Shown here: piece by piece, positions 1 to 5,128 of the stretch | How positions within the stretch are numbered: position 1 is the stretch's first letter | How the letters are laid out: the number at the start of each line of letters is the position of its first letter | DNA from: Actinomycetota bacterium | Lineage (GTDB): Bacteria; Actinomycetota; Actinomycetes; Actinomycetales; Microbacteriaceae | NCBI GenBank assembly: GCA_009923455.1 | Contig: RFTL01000005.1 | Coordinates: forward strand, 1-46,590 | Direction of reading: 5' to 3' | DNA length: 46,590 nucleotides | Notes under the pieces: model-generated | The model's database searches: none | The model's input: the letters and a program-made list of their open reading frames with translations, nothing else | What the model was told of the DNA's origin: nothing | Made by a program: the position numbers and the translations under genes

Positions 1-16
1 CGAAATTTGTAGAATC

Positions 17-49
17 TGCTAAGCTGTAGTTATCCAGCCAAAGAGCTGG
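17..49 (+). promoter_or_regulatory. Cassette promoter and leader, unit 1 (partial)
   Basis: An extended -10 (TGC-TAAGCT, -10 at 20-25) is followed by leader arms CCAGC (34-38) and GCTGG (45-49), which can form a 5' hairpin. The -35 falls just outside the window. An SD-like AGGGAGGA lies at 53-60 before the ATG at 66. Assignment rests on matching the nine complete units downstream. Confidence 0.7.
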
Positions 50-65
50 CAAAGGGAGGAACAAA

Positions 66-209
66 ATGTCACACTTCGTAACCATTTCTTCAGTCTGCGG
101 AGATAAGCAAACTGAAATTGACCTTTTTGATTTAGAGGAAAATCCGTTTGGAGCAGTCTGTTGCGAGCGTTGCCGAATGATGTTAGAAATCCTTGAAGGG
201 GGAAACTAA
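66..209 (+). CDS. Small cysteine-containing phage protein (47 aa)
   Basis: I do not recognise this gene. The ATG at 66 follows an AGGGAGGA ribosome-binding site, and the stop overlaps the next start (TAATG at 207-211), so the two genes are translationally coupled. The 47-residue product is acidic in the middle and has a CCERC cluster near residues 32-36 plus a cysteine near residue 11, which could bind a metal. It is too short for a confident family call. It belongs to the left-end array of short accessory genes driven by the repeated TAAGCT promoter. Confidence 0.7.
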   Translation: MSHFVTISSVCGDKQTEIDLFDLEENPFGAVCCERCRMMLEILEGGN

Positions 210-532
210 TGCGTATTGCGAACCACAAAATAGATTCAATGATTCGTGAGCTAGTGCCGTTCACTAACTACAACGCCACAATTACAGCGAGAATTGTTGA
301 TAGGGGTTCTTGGCAAGAGTATGAGATTATTCATTGGAGAACCAAGATTCTTAGTTACAAGCTGGACACTAACCAAATTTTGTCCCTAGAGGTTGGCTAC
401 ATTAGCCAGACCACTAGTTCTTTAGTTGGCAGGATTCTTCGTAACTTGCCAAGGCGTGCGGTGGAAGAATACTTGCCCTACATTGTTCGCAAAGATGACA
501 TGAGGCGAGTCCGCTCAATGCTGAGAATGTAA
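209..532 (+). CDS. Hypothetical phage protein (107 aa)
   Basis: I do not recognise this gene. It starts at the ATG that overlaps the stop of the preceding 47-aa gene, the only such coupling among the left-end cassettes, where other units carry a single gene. The product is basic near its C terminus (R-rich around residues 87-107) and mixed alpha/beta in appearance, without signal peptide or membrane segment. A terminator hairpin follows within 20 bases of the stop. A small DNA- or protein-binding accessory factor is possible, but no motif supports a specific function. Confidence 0.75.
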   Translation: MRIANHKIDSMIRELVPFTNYNATITARIVDRGSWQEYEIIHWRTKILSYKLDTNQILSLEVGYISQTTSSLVGRILRNLPRRAVEEYLPYIVRKDDMRRVRSMLRM

Positions 533-549
533 GTTCCATAAAAAGTTAG

Positions 550-582
550 CCCTTCGGAAAATTCCGAGGGGTTTTCTTTTTG
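550..582 (+). terminator. Intrinsic terminator after unit 1
   Basis: A stem of CCCTTCGGAA with TTCCGAGGGG (one G-U pair) is followed by TTTTCTTTTT. It separates the first two genes from the next promoter. Confidence 0.85.
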
Positions 583-615
583 TGCGGGTTCGTTCAAAAT
601 TTTGTTACCCGTGCC

Positions 616-631
616 TGTATTTATTTTTTGT
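616..631 (+). repeat. 16-bp upstream motif, copy 1
   Basis: TGTATTTATTTTTTGT begins 70 bp upstream of the unit 2 -10 hexamer. The match with copies 2 and 5 continues into GTAATC. Candidate activator or repressor site. Confidence 0.8.
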
Positions 632-663
632 GTAATCTCTAAAAACTTTTTTGCCGAATCAAC

Positions 664-715
664 TTGCGTAAAATTCAAAGTCTGCTAAGCTGGTGGAACC
701 AGCCCAAGGTGGGCT
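664..715 (+). promoter_or_regulatory. Cassette promoter and three-arm leader, unit 2
   Basis: The -35 TTGCGT (664-669), a 16-bp spacer and -10 TAAGCT (686-691) with upstream TGC form the promoter. The dyad GCTGGT (689-694) / ACCAGC (698-703) overlaps the -10 and the predicted start site. A second hairpin, AGCCCA (701-706) / TGGGCT (710-715), would sit at the mRNA 5' end. Confidence 0.8.
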
Positions 716-735
716 GAAAGTCCAAGGGGGACAAA

Positions 736-1140
736 ATGACCAAGGCAGTTACCACAGCAACAAAGGGCAACCAGATTTTCTCGACCCTAGGTTACGGCAA
801 GACTCACGCCGTCATCGAGGCTGTTCGTGTTGCCAAGGTTCGCGCTGAGGCAGAGCGCGACTTGGCTGCTATTGAGCGCCTTGAGCTTAGGCTTCAGGGT
901 GACTACTACCAAAATCTTCCAGCTCAGGACTTTTCTTTGGTCTATGCGGAACTTTCTGCGTCTGCTCACGACCAAATCAAGCGCGGGAAGAAACTGCTCG
1001 CATCTATCGAGGGTATGGCTGACACCGACCTATTCTGGAGCGTTGCTTCTTGGCACGGAAGCTTCGAGAACGCTGAGCGTAAAGCTCGCCAAATCGGGCT
1101 TGGTCGTTCCCCATTCGTTGAGATTATCGAAGTGGACTAA
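736..1140 (+). CDS. Hypothetical phage protein (134 aa)
   Basis: I do not recognise this gene. The ATG at 736 is preceded by CCAAGGGGGAC, a good ribosome-binding site, and by the unit 2 promoter and leader, so the start is secure. The product is strongly helical and charged, with a likely coiled-coil stretch around residues 30-55 rich in Ala, Arg and Glu and a second amphipathic helix around residues 75-95. No membrane segment or catalytic motif is visible. It is monocistronic. Its stop is followed directly by five tandem TCAGC repeats instead of the strong GC-rich terminator seen after most other units. Confidence 0.8.
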   Translation: MTKAVTTATKGNQIFSTLGYGKTHAVIEAVRVAKVRAEAERDLAAIERLELRLQGDYYQNLPAQDFSLVYAELSASAHDQIKRGKKLLASIEGMADTDLFWSVASWHGSFENAERKARQIGLGRSPFVEIIEVD

Positions 1141-1165
1141 TCAGCTCAGCTCAGCTCAGCTCAGC
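1141..1165 (+). repeat. Five tandem TCAGC pentamers
   Basis: Five exact TCAGC copies begin at the base after the stop of the 134-aa gene. They are followed by TTGCCGAGCAA, a weak hairpin, and a T tract. TCAGC is also the arm sequence of the leaders in units 5 and 7. Confidence 0.85.
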
Positions 1166-1218
1166 TTGCCGAGCAACTTTTTGTGCGGTTTGATTCAAAA
1201 ATTTTTGTCGCCTATGTG

Positions 1219-1234
1219 TGTATTTATTTTTTGT
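1219..1234 (+). repeat. 16-bp upstream motif, copy 2
   Basis: TGTATTTATTTTTTGT begins 67 bp before the unit 3 -10. The flanking GTAATCnCTAAAAACTT is shared with copy 1, indicating duplicated intergenic DNA. Confidence 0.8.
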
Positions 1235-1261
1235 GTAATCCCTAAAAACTTCTTGGTTATT

Positions 1262-1312
1262 TTGCTTTTTGTCTGTGAAGTCTGCTAAGCTGGTCTTACC
1301 AGCCGAAAGGTT
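1262..1312 (+). promoter_or_regulatory. Cassette promoter and three-arm leader, unit 3
   Basis: TTGCTT (1262-1267), an 18-bp spacer and TGC-TAAGCT (-10 at 1286-1291). The dyad GCTGGT (1289-1294) / ACCAGC (1298-1303) is followed by the AGCC-GAAA-GGTT hairpin (1301-1312), which has a GNRA-type loop. Confidence 0.82.
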
Positions 1313-1334
1313 AGGTTCACGAAAAGGGGCAGAA

Positions 1335-1679
1335 ATGTCAGTAGCAGTTCAGCAGACCACCGAGGTCGCTAAGGGTTCAAAGCTAGTTGTTGAGCAGGTT
1401 CGTCAGCTAGTCGAAGTTCGTGCGGAGATTGCCCGCCTAGAGAAGTTGAAGGTGGCACTTACCGAAGAAGTCGAAAAGGCTTTTGGAGTGGACAAGACTT
1501 CCAAGACCTCTAAGGCAACCACGCTAACCCACAATGGTATCGAGTTCGCTCGCTACGATTGGAGAAGCCGTAAAGGGATTGACGAGGACAAGCTCGCCAA
1601 AGACTTCCCAGAAGCCTACGAAGCTTGCTTCAAGGCAGACAAGACAATCTTCGGTGTGATTGTGTCGCTGTTCAAGTAA
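1335..1679 (+). CDS. Coiled-coil phage protein (114 aa)
   Basis: The start at 1335 is chosen because GAAAAGGGGCAG lies just upstream and the leader hairpin precedes it. An earlier in-frame ATG at 1269 lies inside the promoter. The product has an N-terminal coiled coil (about residues 15-50, repeated Val/Leu/Glu/Lys) and a C-terminal segment with basic WRSRKGID and then DEDKLAKDFPEAYEAC. This layout resembles small phage early proteins found near recombination or nuclease genes, but I cannot name a family with confidence. It is monocistronic and ends at a strong terminator. Confidence 0.78.
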   Translation: MSVAVQQTTEVAKGSKLVVEQVRQLVEVRAEIARLEKLKVALTEEVEKAFGVDKTSKTSKATTLTHNGIEFARYDWRSRKGIDEDKLAKDFPEAYEACFKADKTIFGVIVSLFK

Positions 1680-1693
1680 GCGGAAGCGAGAAG

Positions 1694-1723
1694 CCCCTAG
1701 CCAGAAATGGTTAGGGGTTTTTT
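1694..1723 (+). terminator. Intrinsic terminator after unit 3
   Basis: CCCCTAGCC pairs with GGTTAGGGG, followed by six T residues. Confidence 0.9.
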
Positions 1724-1781
1724 CGTTTCGTGAAAAGTTTTTGAAACCGGTTTTTTCGCCGGCTATTTTTTGTTTGTCGGC

Positions 1782-1797
1782 TGTATTTATTTTTTGT
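1782..1797 (+). repeat. 16-bp upstream motif, copy 3
   Basis: An exact TGTATTTATTTTTTGT begins 69 bp upstream of the unit 4 -10. Confidence 0.8.
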
Positions 1798-1827
1798 TTA
1801 TCTTCCGAGAAAAGTTTGCCGTTGGTG

Positions 1828-1879
1828 TTGAAATTGTCAGAGGGTTTTGCTAAGCTGGAAGTGTCCAGCAGGGAGCTGG
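1828..1879 (+). promoter_or_regulatory. Cassette promoter and three-arm leader, unit 4
   Basis: TTGAAA (1828-1833), a 17-bp spacer and TGC-TAAGCT (-10 at 1851-1856). The dyad is GCTGGA (1854-1859) / TCCAGC (1864-1869), and the mRNA 5' hairpin is CCAGC (1865-1869) / GCTGG (1875-1879). Confidence 0.82.
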
Positions 1880-1895
1880 GGAAAAGGGGTTTCAA

Positions 1896-2090
1896 ATGTT
1901 AGATGTAGTAGTCATTCAAGAAGCTACTTGGTTCGGTAAGACCACCAAGCTTGAATCCAAGGTTAGCCTGAGTGCCGAGAGCTTGGCACGCCACATTGAG
2001 TTCCTAAAGCTTTCAGTAGATGCCAAAGAGCTGAACTGGTTCATCGTCAATGATGCCGAGGGCAACCTGATAGACGCTTACAGGAGCTAG
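1896..2090 (+). CDS. Hypothetical phage protein (64 aa)
   Basis: I do not recognise this gene. The start follows GGGGAAAAGGGG in the unit 4 leader. The product looks like a small soluble alpha/beta domain: an N-terminal strand (MLDVVVIQEA), a central helix (about residues 28-45) and a C-terminal strand ending FIVNDAEGNLIDAYRS. It has no cysteines and no membrane segment. It is a single gene between its own promoter and a UUCG-loop terminator, as expected for an independently acquired accessory cassette. Confidence 0.75.
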   Translation: MLDVVVIQEATWFGKTTKLESKVSLSAESLARHIEFLKLSVDAKELNWFIVNDAEGNLIDAYRS

Positions 2091-2104
2091 GAGTCAAAGA
2101 ATTG

Positions 2105-2133
2105 CCCTCCCTTCGGGGAGGGTTTATTTTTTT
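2105..2133 (+). terminator. Intrinsic terminator with UUCG loop after unit 4
   Basis: CCCTCCC pairs with GGGAGGG around a TTCG tetraloop, followed by a T-rich run. Confidence 0.92.
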
Positions 2134-2157
2134 CTGCCGATTATCTCGATGAATACC

Positions 2158-2173
2158 TGTATTTATTTTTTGT
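2158..2173 (+). repeat. 16-bp upstream motif, copy 4
   Basis: An exact TGTATTTATTTTTTGT begins 70 bp upstream of the unit 5 -10. Confidence 0.8.
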
Positions 2174-2203
2174 CTATCTTGCCGACACGATTCGCAAAAA
2201 GAT

Positions 2204-2255
2204 TTCGCATTTGTCGGAGTTTCGTGCTAAGCTGATTACATCAGCAGAAAGCTGA
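2204..2255 (+). promoter_or_regulatory. Cassette promoter and three-arm leader, unit 5
   Basis: The -35 is weak (TTCGCA, 2204-2209), with an 18-bp spacer to TGC-TAAGCT (-10 at 2228-2233). The dyad is GCTGAT (2231-2236) / ATCAGC (2240-2245), and the 5' hairpin is TCAGC (2241-2245) / GCTGA (2251-2255). Confidence 0.8.
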
Positions 2256-2281
2256 GTAACTAAGAAAAGGGAGAAAAGAAG

Positions 2282-2452
2282 ATGGCAACCATCAGCACCG
2301 TTGAGCAGTGGGAAGCACTAGTAGGACGCCAGAGCAGGGAAGAATACATCGCTGTCCTAGAAGAAGAGCTTGAGCTATTCAAGTCGCTAGGAATGGAAAA
2401 GTCAGTAGCAGTTATCAGTGCCGTGCTTGAGAAGGAAAGAGCTTCTAACTAA
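2282..2452 (+). CDS. Small helical phage protein (56 aa)
   Basis: I do not recognise this gene. The ATG at 2282 follows AAAAGGGAGAAAAG in the unit 5 leader. The 56-residue product is predicted to be almost entirely helical and very acidic (EEELELFKS around residues 27-35), with a Val/Ile/Leu-rich second helix. It has no cysteines and no membrane segment. It is flanked by its own promoter and terminator. The small acidic helical form is common among phage proteins that bind and inhibit host enzymes, but nothing here proves that role. Confidence 0.75.
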   Translation: MATISTVEQWEALVGRQSREEYIAVLEEELELFKSLGMEKSVAVISAVLEKERASN

Positions 2453-2466
2453 GACACCAAGAAAAG

Positions 2467-2491
2467 CCCCCGCCAAGTGCGGGGGTTTTTT
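2467..2491 (+). terminator. Intrinsic terminator after unit 5
   Basis: CCCCCGC pairs with GCGGGGG around a short loop, followed by six T residues. Confidence 0.92.
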
Positions 2492-2529
2492 GCTTTGCCG
2501 AATTAGGCACAGATTTTTTGATTTCTTTG

Positions 2530-2545
2530 TGTATTTATTTTTTGT
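2530..2545 (+). repeat. 16-bp upstream motif, copy 5
   Basis: TGTATTTATTTTTTGT with the GTAATC extension begins 70 bp upstream of the unit 6 -10. Confidence 0.8.
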
Positions 2546-2575
2546 GTAATCTCCAACTACGAATCTGTGGGCTAC

Positions 2576-2631
2576 TTGACACTTGCCGTAACTTCCTGCT
2601 AAGCTAACTTTAGTTAGCCAAGGGGGCTGAC
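2576..2631 (+). promoter_or_regulatory. Cassette promoter and three-arm leader, unit 6
   Basis: Consensus TTGACA (2576-2581), an 18-bp spacer and TGC-TAAGCT (-10 at 2600-2605). The dyad is GCTAAC (2603-2608) / GTTAGC (2613-2618). The 5' hairpin GTTAGCC (2613-2619) / GGCTGAC (2625-2631) contains one G-U pair. This unit has both a consensus -35 and an upstream 16-bp motif. Confidence 0.87.
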
Positions 2632-2646
2632 AAGAAGGGGGTCGAA

Positions 2647-2838
2647 ATGACCGAGAGCACCACCGCTTGGGACTTGTCCCAGCTTTCCGAGGAAGAGCTT
2701 TCCTCACTCATGAGCAATGTATGGGCATCGCTCAATCCCCGCCCAGTGGAGCTACTAGGGCTAGTCATCCAAGAGCGTGTCCGTAGACACGCCCTAGAGT
2801 GCCAGAACCTAGACTGCGGATTCTCCCCGCTCTACTGA
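2647..2838 (+). CDS. Hypothetical phage protein (63 aa)
   Basis: I do not recognise this gene. The start at 2647 follows AAGAAGGGGGTCG in the unit 6 leader. The product has an acidic N-terminal helix (SQLSEEELSSLM, residues 11-22), a basic helix (IQERVRRHALE, about residues 41-51) and two C-terminal cysteines in ECQNLDCGF. It has no membrane segment. Start and limits are supported by the flanking promoter and the UUCG terminator only 14 bases after the stop. Confidence 0.78.
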   Translation: MTESTTAWDLSQLSEEELSSLMSNVWASLNPRPVELLGLVIQERVRRHALECQNLDCGFSPLY

Positions 2839-2851
2839 GCAACCAAGATTG

Positions 2852-2874
2852 CCCCCGCTTCGGCGGGGGTTTTT
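2852..2874 (+). terminator. Intrinsic terminator with UUCG loop after unit 6
   Basis: CCCCCGC pairs with GCGGGGG around TTCG, followed by TTTTTC. Confidence 0.93.
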
Positions 2875-2912
2875 CTTTGCCGACACGCCCAAAAAAAATG
2901 TTGCCGATTGAC

Positions 2913-2964
2913 TTGACAATTCTTTGGTGTCCATGCTAAGCTGATTACATCAGCAAAGAGCTGA
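2913..2964 (+). promoter_or_regulatory. Cassette promoter and three-arm leader, unit 7
   Basis: Consensus TTGACA (2913-2918), an 18-bp spacer and TGC-TAAGCT (-10 at 2937-2942). No 16-bp upstream motif is present. The dyad is GCTGAT (2940-2945) / ATCAGC (2949-2954), and the 5' hairpin is TCAGC (2950-2954) / GCTGA (2960-2964). Confidence 0.88.
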
Positions 2965-2981
2965 AGAAAGAAAAGGGAAAA

Positions 2982-3215
2982 ATGAACACTTACAAACTAA
3001 CTTATGTTGTCAATGGAATCTTTGAATCCGAGACTATGGAGCGTTGGTTCTCAAGCAAGAGAGACGCTTACGCTTGGGCTAGTGACTACCTAGTGAGCGG
3101 ATACTACCCAGCTTCGATTGAGAAGTTCAAGGGTGAAGGCAACTACACCAATGGCAAGAGCGTGAGCTTTCCGATGTTGGCAGTAAAGCACTTCTTCAAG
3201 GGCGGTATGTTCTAA
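2982..3215 (+). CDS. Hypothetical phage protein (77 aa)
   Basis: I do not recognise this gene. The ATG at 2982 follows AAAGAAAAGGGAAAA. The product is aromatic-rich (many Tyr, Trp, Phe) and looks like a compact alpha/beta fold. An N-terminal strand pair (YKLTYVVNG, then ESETMERWF) is followed by a helix (SKRDAYAWASDYLV) and further strands. This strand-strand-helix pattern recurs in small phage proteins of unknown role. It is not secreted and has no cysteines. It is a single gene between a consensus promoter and a terminator. Confidence 0.78.
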   Translation: MNTYKLTYVVNGIFESETMERWFSSKRDAYAWASDYLVSGYYPASIEKFKGEGNYTNGKSVSFPMLAVKHFFKGGMF

Positions 3216-3231
3216 GCCACCACGCACTAAA

Positions 3232-3260
3232 CCCTTCGCAATTCTGCGGGGGGTTTTTTG
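3232..3260 (+). terminator. Intrinsic terminator after unit 7
   Basis: A CCCTTCGCA / TGCGGGGGG stem with a short loop is followed by six T residues, then G and five more T. Confidence 0.87.
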
Positions 3261-3293
3261 TTTTTGCCGGTGATAATTTTTTTTCGGTTTTGG

Positions 3294-3309
3294 TGTATTT
3301 ATTTTTTGT
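3294..3309 (+). repeat. 16-bp upstream motif, copy 6
   Basis: An exact TGTATTTATTTTTTGT begins 69 bp upstream of the unit 8 -10. Confidence 0.8.
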
Positions 3310-3339
3310 GTCCCGCCTAACTACCAGACCAGGGGCGAT

Positions 3340-3391
3340 TTGCTTTTTGCGGGGAATCCTGCTAGACTACTTATGTAGTCATTCCGACTAC
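3340..3391 (+). promoter_or_regulatory. Cassette promoter and three-arm leader, unit 8
   Basis: TTGCTT (3340-3345), a 17-bp spacer and TGC-TAGACT (-10 at 3363-3368). The three arms are GACTAC (3365-3370), GTAGTC (3375-3380) and GACTAC (3386-3391). They are fully complementary but unrelated to the GCTGGN arms elsewhere, and the -10 itself has changed with them. Confidence 0.85.
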
Positions 3392-3418
3392 GACTTGGTA
3401 ACTAAATAGGGGATTCTC

Positions 3419-3754
3419 ATGGAGAACACAAACATGGTCGTTCAGACTTATCTACACCACACCTTCACTATCGGTGACGGGGACTTTACTGATGTTGTTT
3501 GTCAGGATTGTGCGGAGAAGTTTGCGAAGGAGCGGGGACTTGAATGGCGGGGCGGACACGCTTACGATTCATTCACCGAACCACTTGAAGGTTCTGATGC
3601 TCACGCTCAGGACGAACCGACTTGGGCATTAGGGGAAAGTGACTACCCCTACTCATGTTGCGGATACTACCTTCAAACTAACTTCACCCGTGAAGGGGAG
3701 CAGAACTTGAAGTCTGAGTATCCGAAGTGGGTTCAGGAGCTTTACCGCTACTGA
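3419..3754 (+). CDS. Cysteine-pair (putative zinc-binding) phage protein (111 aa)
   Basis: I do not recognise a named family. The start at 3419 follows AAATAGGGGATTCTC. The product contains CQDC at residues 28-31 and an adjacent CC pair at residues 80-81 (YSCCGYY), consistent with a small zinc-binding fold. His13, His14, His47 and His62 could also act as ligands. The rest is acidic and aromatic-rich, and the C terminus (YPKWVQELYRY) is probably helical. It is monocistronic with a strong terminator 11 bases after the stop. A regulatory or host-interaction role is plausible but unproven. Confidence 0.78.
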   Translation: MENTNMVVQTYLHHTFTIGDGDFTDVVCQDCAEKFAKERGLEWRGGHAYDSFTEPLEGSDAHAQDEPTWALGESDYPYSCCGYYLQTNFTREGEQNLKSEYPKWVQELYRY

Positions 3755-3765
3755 TTCAGGATTGA

Positions 3766-3794
3766 ACCCTTGGGCTAACCCCCAAGGGTTTTTT
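3766..3794 (+). terminator. Intrinsic terminator after unit 8
   Basis: ACCCTTGGG pairs with CCCAAGGGT, followed by a T run. Confidence 0.93.
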
Positions 3795-3823
3795 CTTACC
3801 CGAAAGTTTTTTGTGCGACACGC

Positions 3824-3879
3824 TTGACAAACTTTGCGGGGGCGTGCTAAGCTAGCTTCAGCTAGCCAAGGGGGCTAGC
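3824..3879 (+). promoter_or_regulatory. Cassette promoter and three-arm leader, unit 9
   Basis: Consensus TTGACA (3824-3829), an 18-bp spacer and TGC-TAAGCT (-10 at 3848-3853). No 16-bp motif is present. The self-complementary arm GCTAGC occurs three times (3851-3856, 3861-3866, 3874-3879). Confidence 0.88.
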
Positions 3880-3901
3880 AAAAGAACTAAAGGGGTTCAA
3901 A

Positions 3902-4099
3902 ATGTTCGATGTTACTTTCACCACCGCCGACCTAGCTCAGCTCACTATTCCTCAGCTGGACGCCGTGCTTGACTACTGCGACCAGCTTGAATGGGAGCTG
4001 GGCATTGACTTGCGAGAGACTATCGCTGAAGTCAAGCTGGCTAAGGAGAACATCATGGAGCTGGCATGGAGCGACACCAGCTCAAGAATCTGGGCATAA
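3902..4099 (+). CDS. Small acidic helical phage protein (65 aa)
   Basis: I do not recognise this gene. The ATG at 3902 follows AACTAAAGGGGTTCAAA. The product is acidic and helical: a first helix after TTADLAQLTIPQLDAVLDYC, then a long amphipathic helix over about residues 30-55. It has one cysteine, no membrane segment and no catalytic motif. It is a single-gene cassette driven by one of the strongest-looking promoters in the window and closed by a 10-bp terminator stem. Confidence 0.77.
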   Translation: MFDVTFTTADLAQLTIPQLDAVLDYCDQLEWELGIDLRETIAEVKLAKENIMELAWSDTSSRIWA

Positions 4100-4112
4100 C
4101 CCGAACCGAAGC

Positions 4113-4145
4113 AACCCCGCCCCAAGTGGGCGGGGTTCTTTTTTG
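4113..4145 (+). terminator. Intrinsic terminator after unit 9
   Basis: AACCCCGCCC pairs with GGGCGGGGTT around CAAGT, followed by CTTTTTTG. Confidence 0.94.
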
Positions 4146-4170
4146 TCTGCGGGTTTTGTTGGAAGACTAT

Positions 4171-4186
4171 ACAAAAAATAAATACA
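4171..4186 (-). repeat. 16-bp motif, copy 7 (reverse orientation)
   Basis: The exact reverse complement of the motif lies upstream of the unit 10 promoter. Its centre is about 70 bp from the -10, compared with about 62 bp for the forward copies. Confidence 0.8.
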
Positions 4187-4223
4187 GATACCGAAAGAAC
4201 AAACACGCCGACAACTTCACTTG

Positions 4224-4282
4224 TTGCTTTTTGTCGGGGGTGTCTGTTATGCTGGCATAGCCAGCTCCAAGGGGGGGCTGGC
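4224..4282 (+). promoter_or_regulatory. Cassette promoter and three-arm leader, unit 10
   Basis: TTGCTT (4224-4229), an 18-bp spacer and TGT-TATGCT (-10 at 4248-4253). The arms GCTGGC (4251-4256), GCCAGC (4260-4265) and GCTGGC (4277-4282) are perfectly complementary. Confidence 0.87.
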
Positions 4283-4296
4283 AGAAGGGTTACAAA

Positions 4297-4749
4297 ATGT
4301 TCCAGCCAGCCACCGAGCGTCAGATTTCTTACATCACCGCTCTACAGACCCGTGCGGGTATTCCTGCGGGTGTTCCTACTTCGCTTACCACTAGCGAAGC
4401 TTCAGCTCTAATCCAAAAGCTCAAGGGTGAAGTCACCCCCGTTGCTTTTACTACTCCAGCTCCGCTAGTTGCCGAAGGTGTTTACCGCCGTTCTGCCGAT
4501 GGTGCGATGTTCCGTGTCCAGACTTCCCGTGATTCTGGCAACCGCTACGCCAAGCTATTGCTAGTAGGTGGTGGTTGGGGTTACGAGAAGGGGGCTATCT
4601 ACACCCTAAAAGCCGATGAGCGACTAAGTGTCGCCGAGCTATCCGCTTGGGGGCTTACTACGGGTGTTTGTGCTATCTGCGGTAAGTTGCTATCCACCGC
4701 CGAAAGTGTGGCTAGGGGCATTGGTCCTGTATGTGCTAGCCGTTACTAA
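4297..4749 (+). CDS. DUF6011-like zinc-binding phage protein (150 aa)
   Basis: The start at 4297 follows CAGAAGGGTTAC. An N-terminal helical segment (ATERQISYITALQTRAG, then LTTSEASALIQKLK, about residues 5-43) resembles the short helical repeat seen in many actinobacterial phage proteins. A central beta-rich domain covers about residues 58-110 (VYRRSADGAMFRVQ and onward). The C terminus has CAIC at residues 125-128 and GIGPVC with Cys146, the signature I associate with DUF6011, a presumed zinc site. Function is unknown. It is the last cassette before the non-coding region and ends in a 9-bp terminator stem. Confidence 0.85.
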   Translation: MFQPATERQISYITALQTRAGIPAGVPTSLTTSEASALIQKLKGEVTPVAFTTPAPLVAEGVYRRSADGAMFRVQTSRDSGNRYAKLLLVGGGWGYEKGAIYTLKADERLSVAELSAWGLTTGVCAICGKLLSTAESVARGIGPVCASRY

Positions 4750-4764
4750 TACGGCTAGCTCTAG

Positions 4765-4801
4765 CCCCCTAGGTGTTTGCCTAGGGGGTTTACCTTTTTT
4801 G
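4765..4801 (+). terminator. Intrinsic terminator after unit 10
   Basis: CCCCCTAGG pairs with CCTAGGGGG around TGTTTG, followed by TTTACCTTTTTT. Confidence 0.9.
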
Positions 4802-4921
4802 CGGTTGCGGTATCGCCCGACACTGACACTTAGCCAATGCGGGTAATACAGACACGGGCAATAACCCGCCAGCTAATTTTCGCCTTAGCCAGCGGGTTAG
4901 GTTAGTTGTTGTTCTTGTCTG

Positions 4922-5058
4922 CCCTAGGTGCTAGGGGTTGCCCGCCAGCGGGTATCTCTGGCTAGGTATGCCCTAGCTGAATCTATGCGGTAAGCCCTAA
5001 AACGCCCTAGAATCCGTTTTGACGGGTTTTAGGGTATTGCCTAGGTGATTACACCTAG
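4922..5058 (+). other. Tandem array of CTAG-rich hairpins (ncRNA or origin candidate)
   Basis: Five perfect stems occur in 137 bases: CCCTAG-gtg-CTAGGG (4922-4936), CCCGC-ca-GCGGG (4941-4952), GCTAGG-tatgc-CCTAGC (4961-4977), CCCTAAAAC (4995-5003) with GTTTTAGGG (5026-5034) enclosing CCGT-tttg-ACGG (5014-5025), and CTAGGTG-atta-CACCTAG (5041-5058). Confidence 0.6.
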
Positions 5059-5128
5059 AAACTACTATCACCCCGCCAGAACCCCCGCTGAAGCTTAGCT
5101 AGCTATCACTAGACCACTAGATAATTAG

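Noticed and set aside
616-631. The 16-bp motif as part of a terminator T tract
   Set aside because: It lies beyond the complete terminators, has no stem of its own, and keeps a fixed distance to the next promoter, not to the previous gene.
1269-1334. ATG 1269 as the start of the coiled-coil gene
   Set aside because: It lies in the -35/-10 region of the unit 3 promoter; ATG 1335 has the RBS.
616-3309. Regularly spaced repeats as a CRISPR array
   Set aside because: The repeats are 16 bp, 370-760 bp apart, and separated by expressed genes, promoters and terminators; there are no spacers or cas genes.
4802-5100. tRNA or tmRNA in the structured non-coding region
   Set aside because: No T-loop GTTCGANTC-type sequence, CCA end or anticodon arm arrangement could be found despite the many hairpins.
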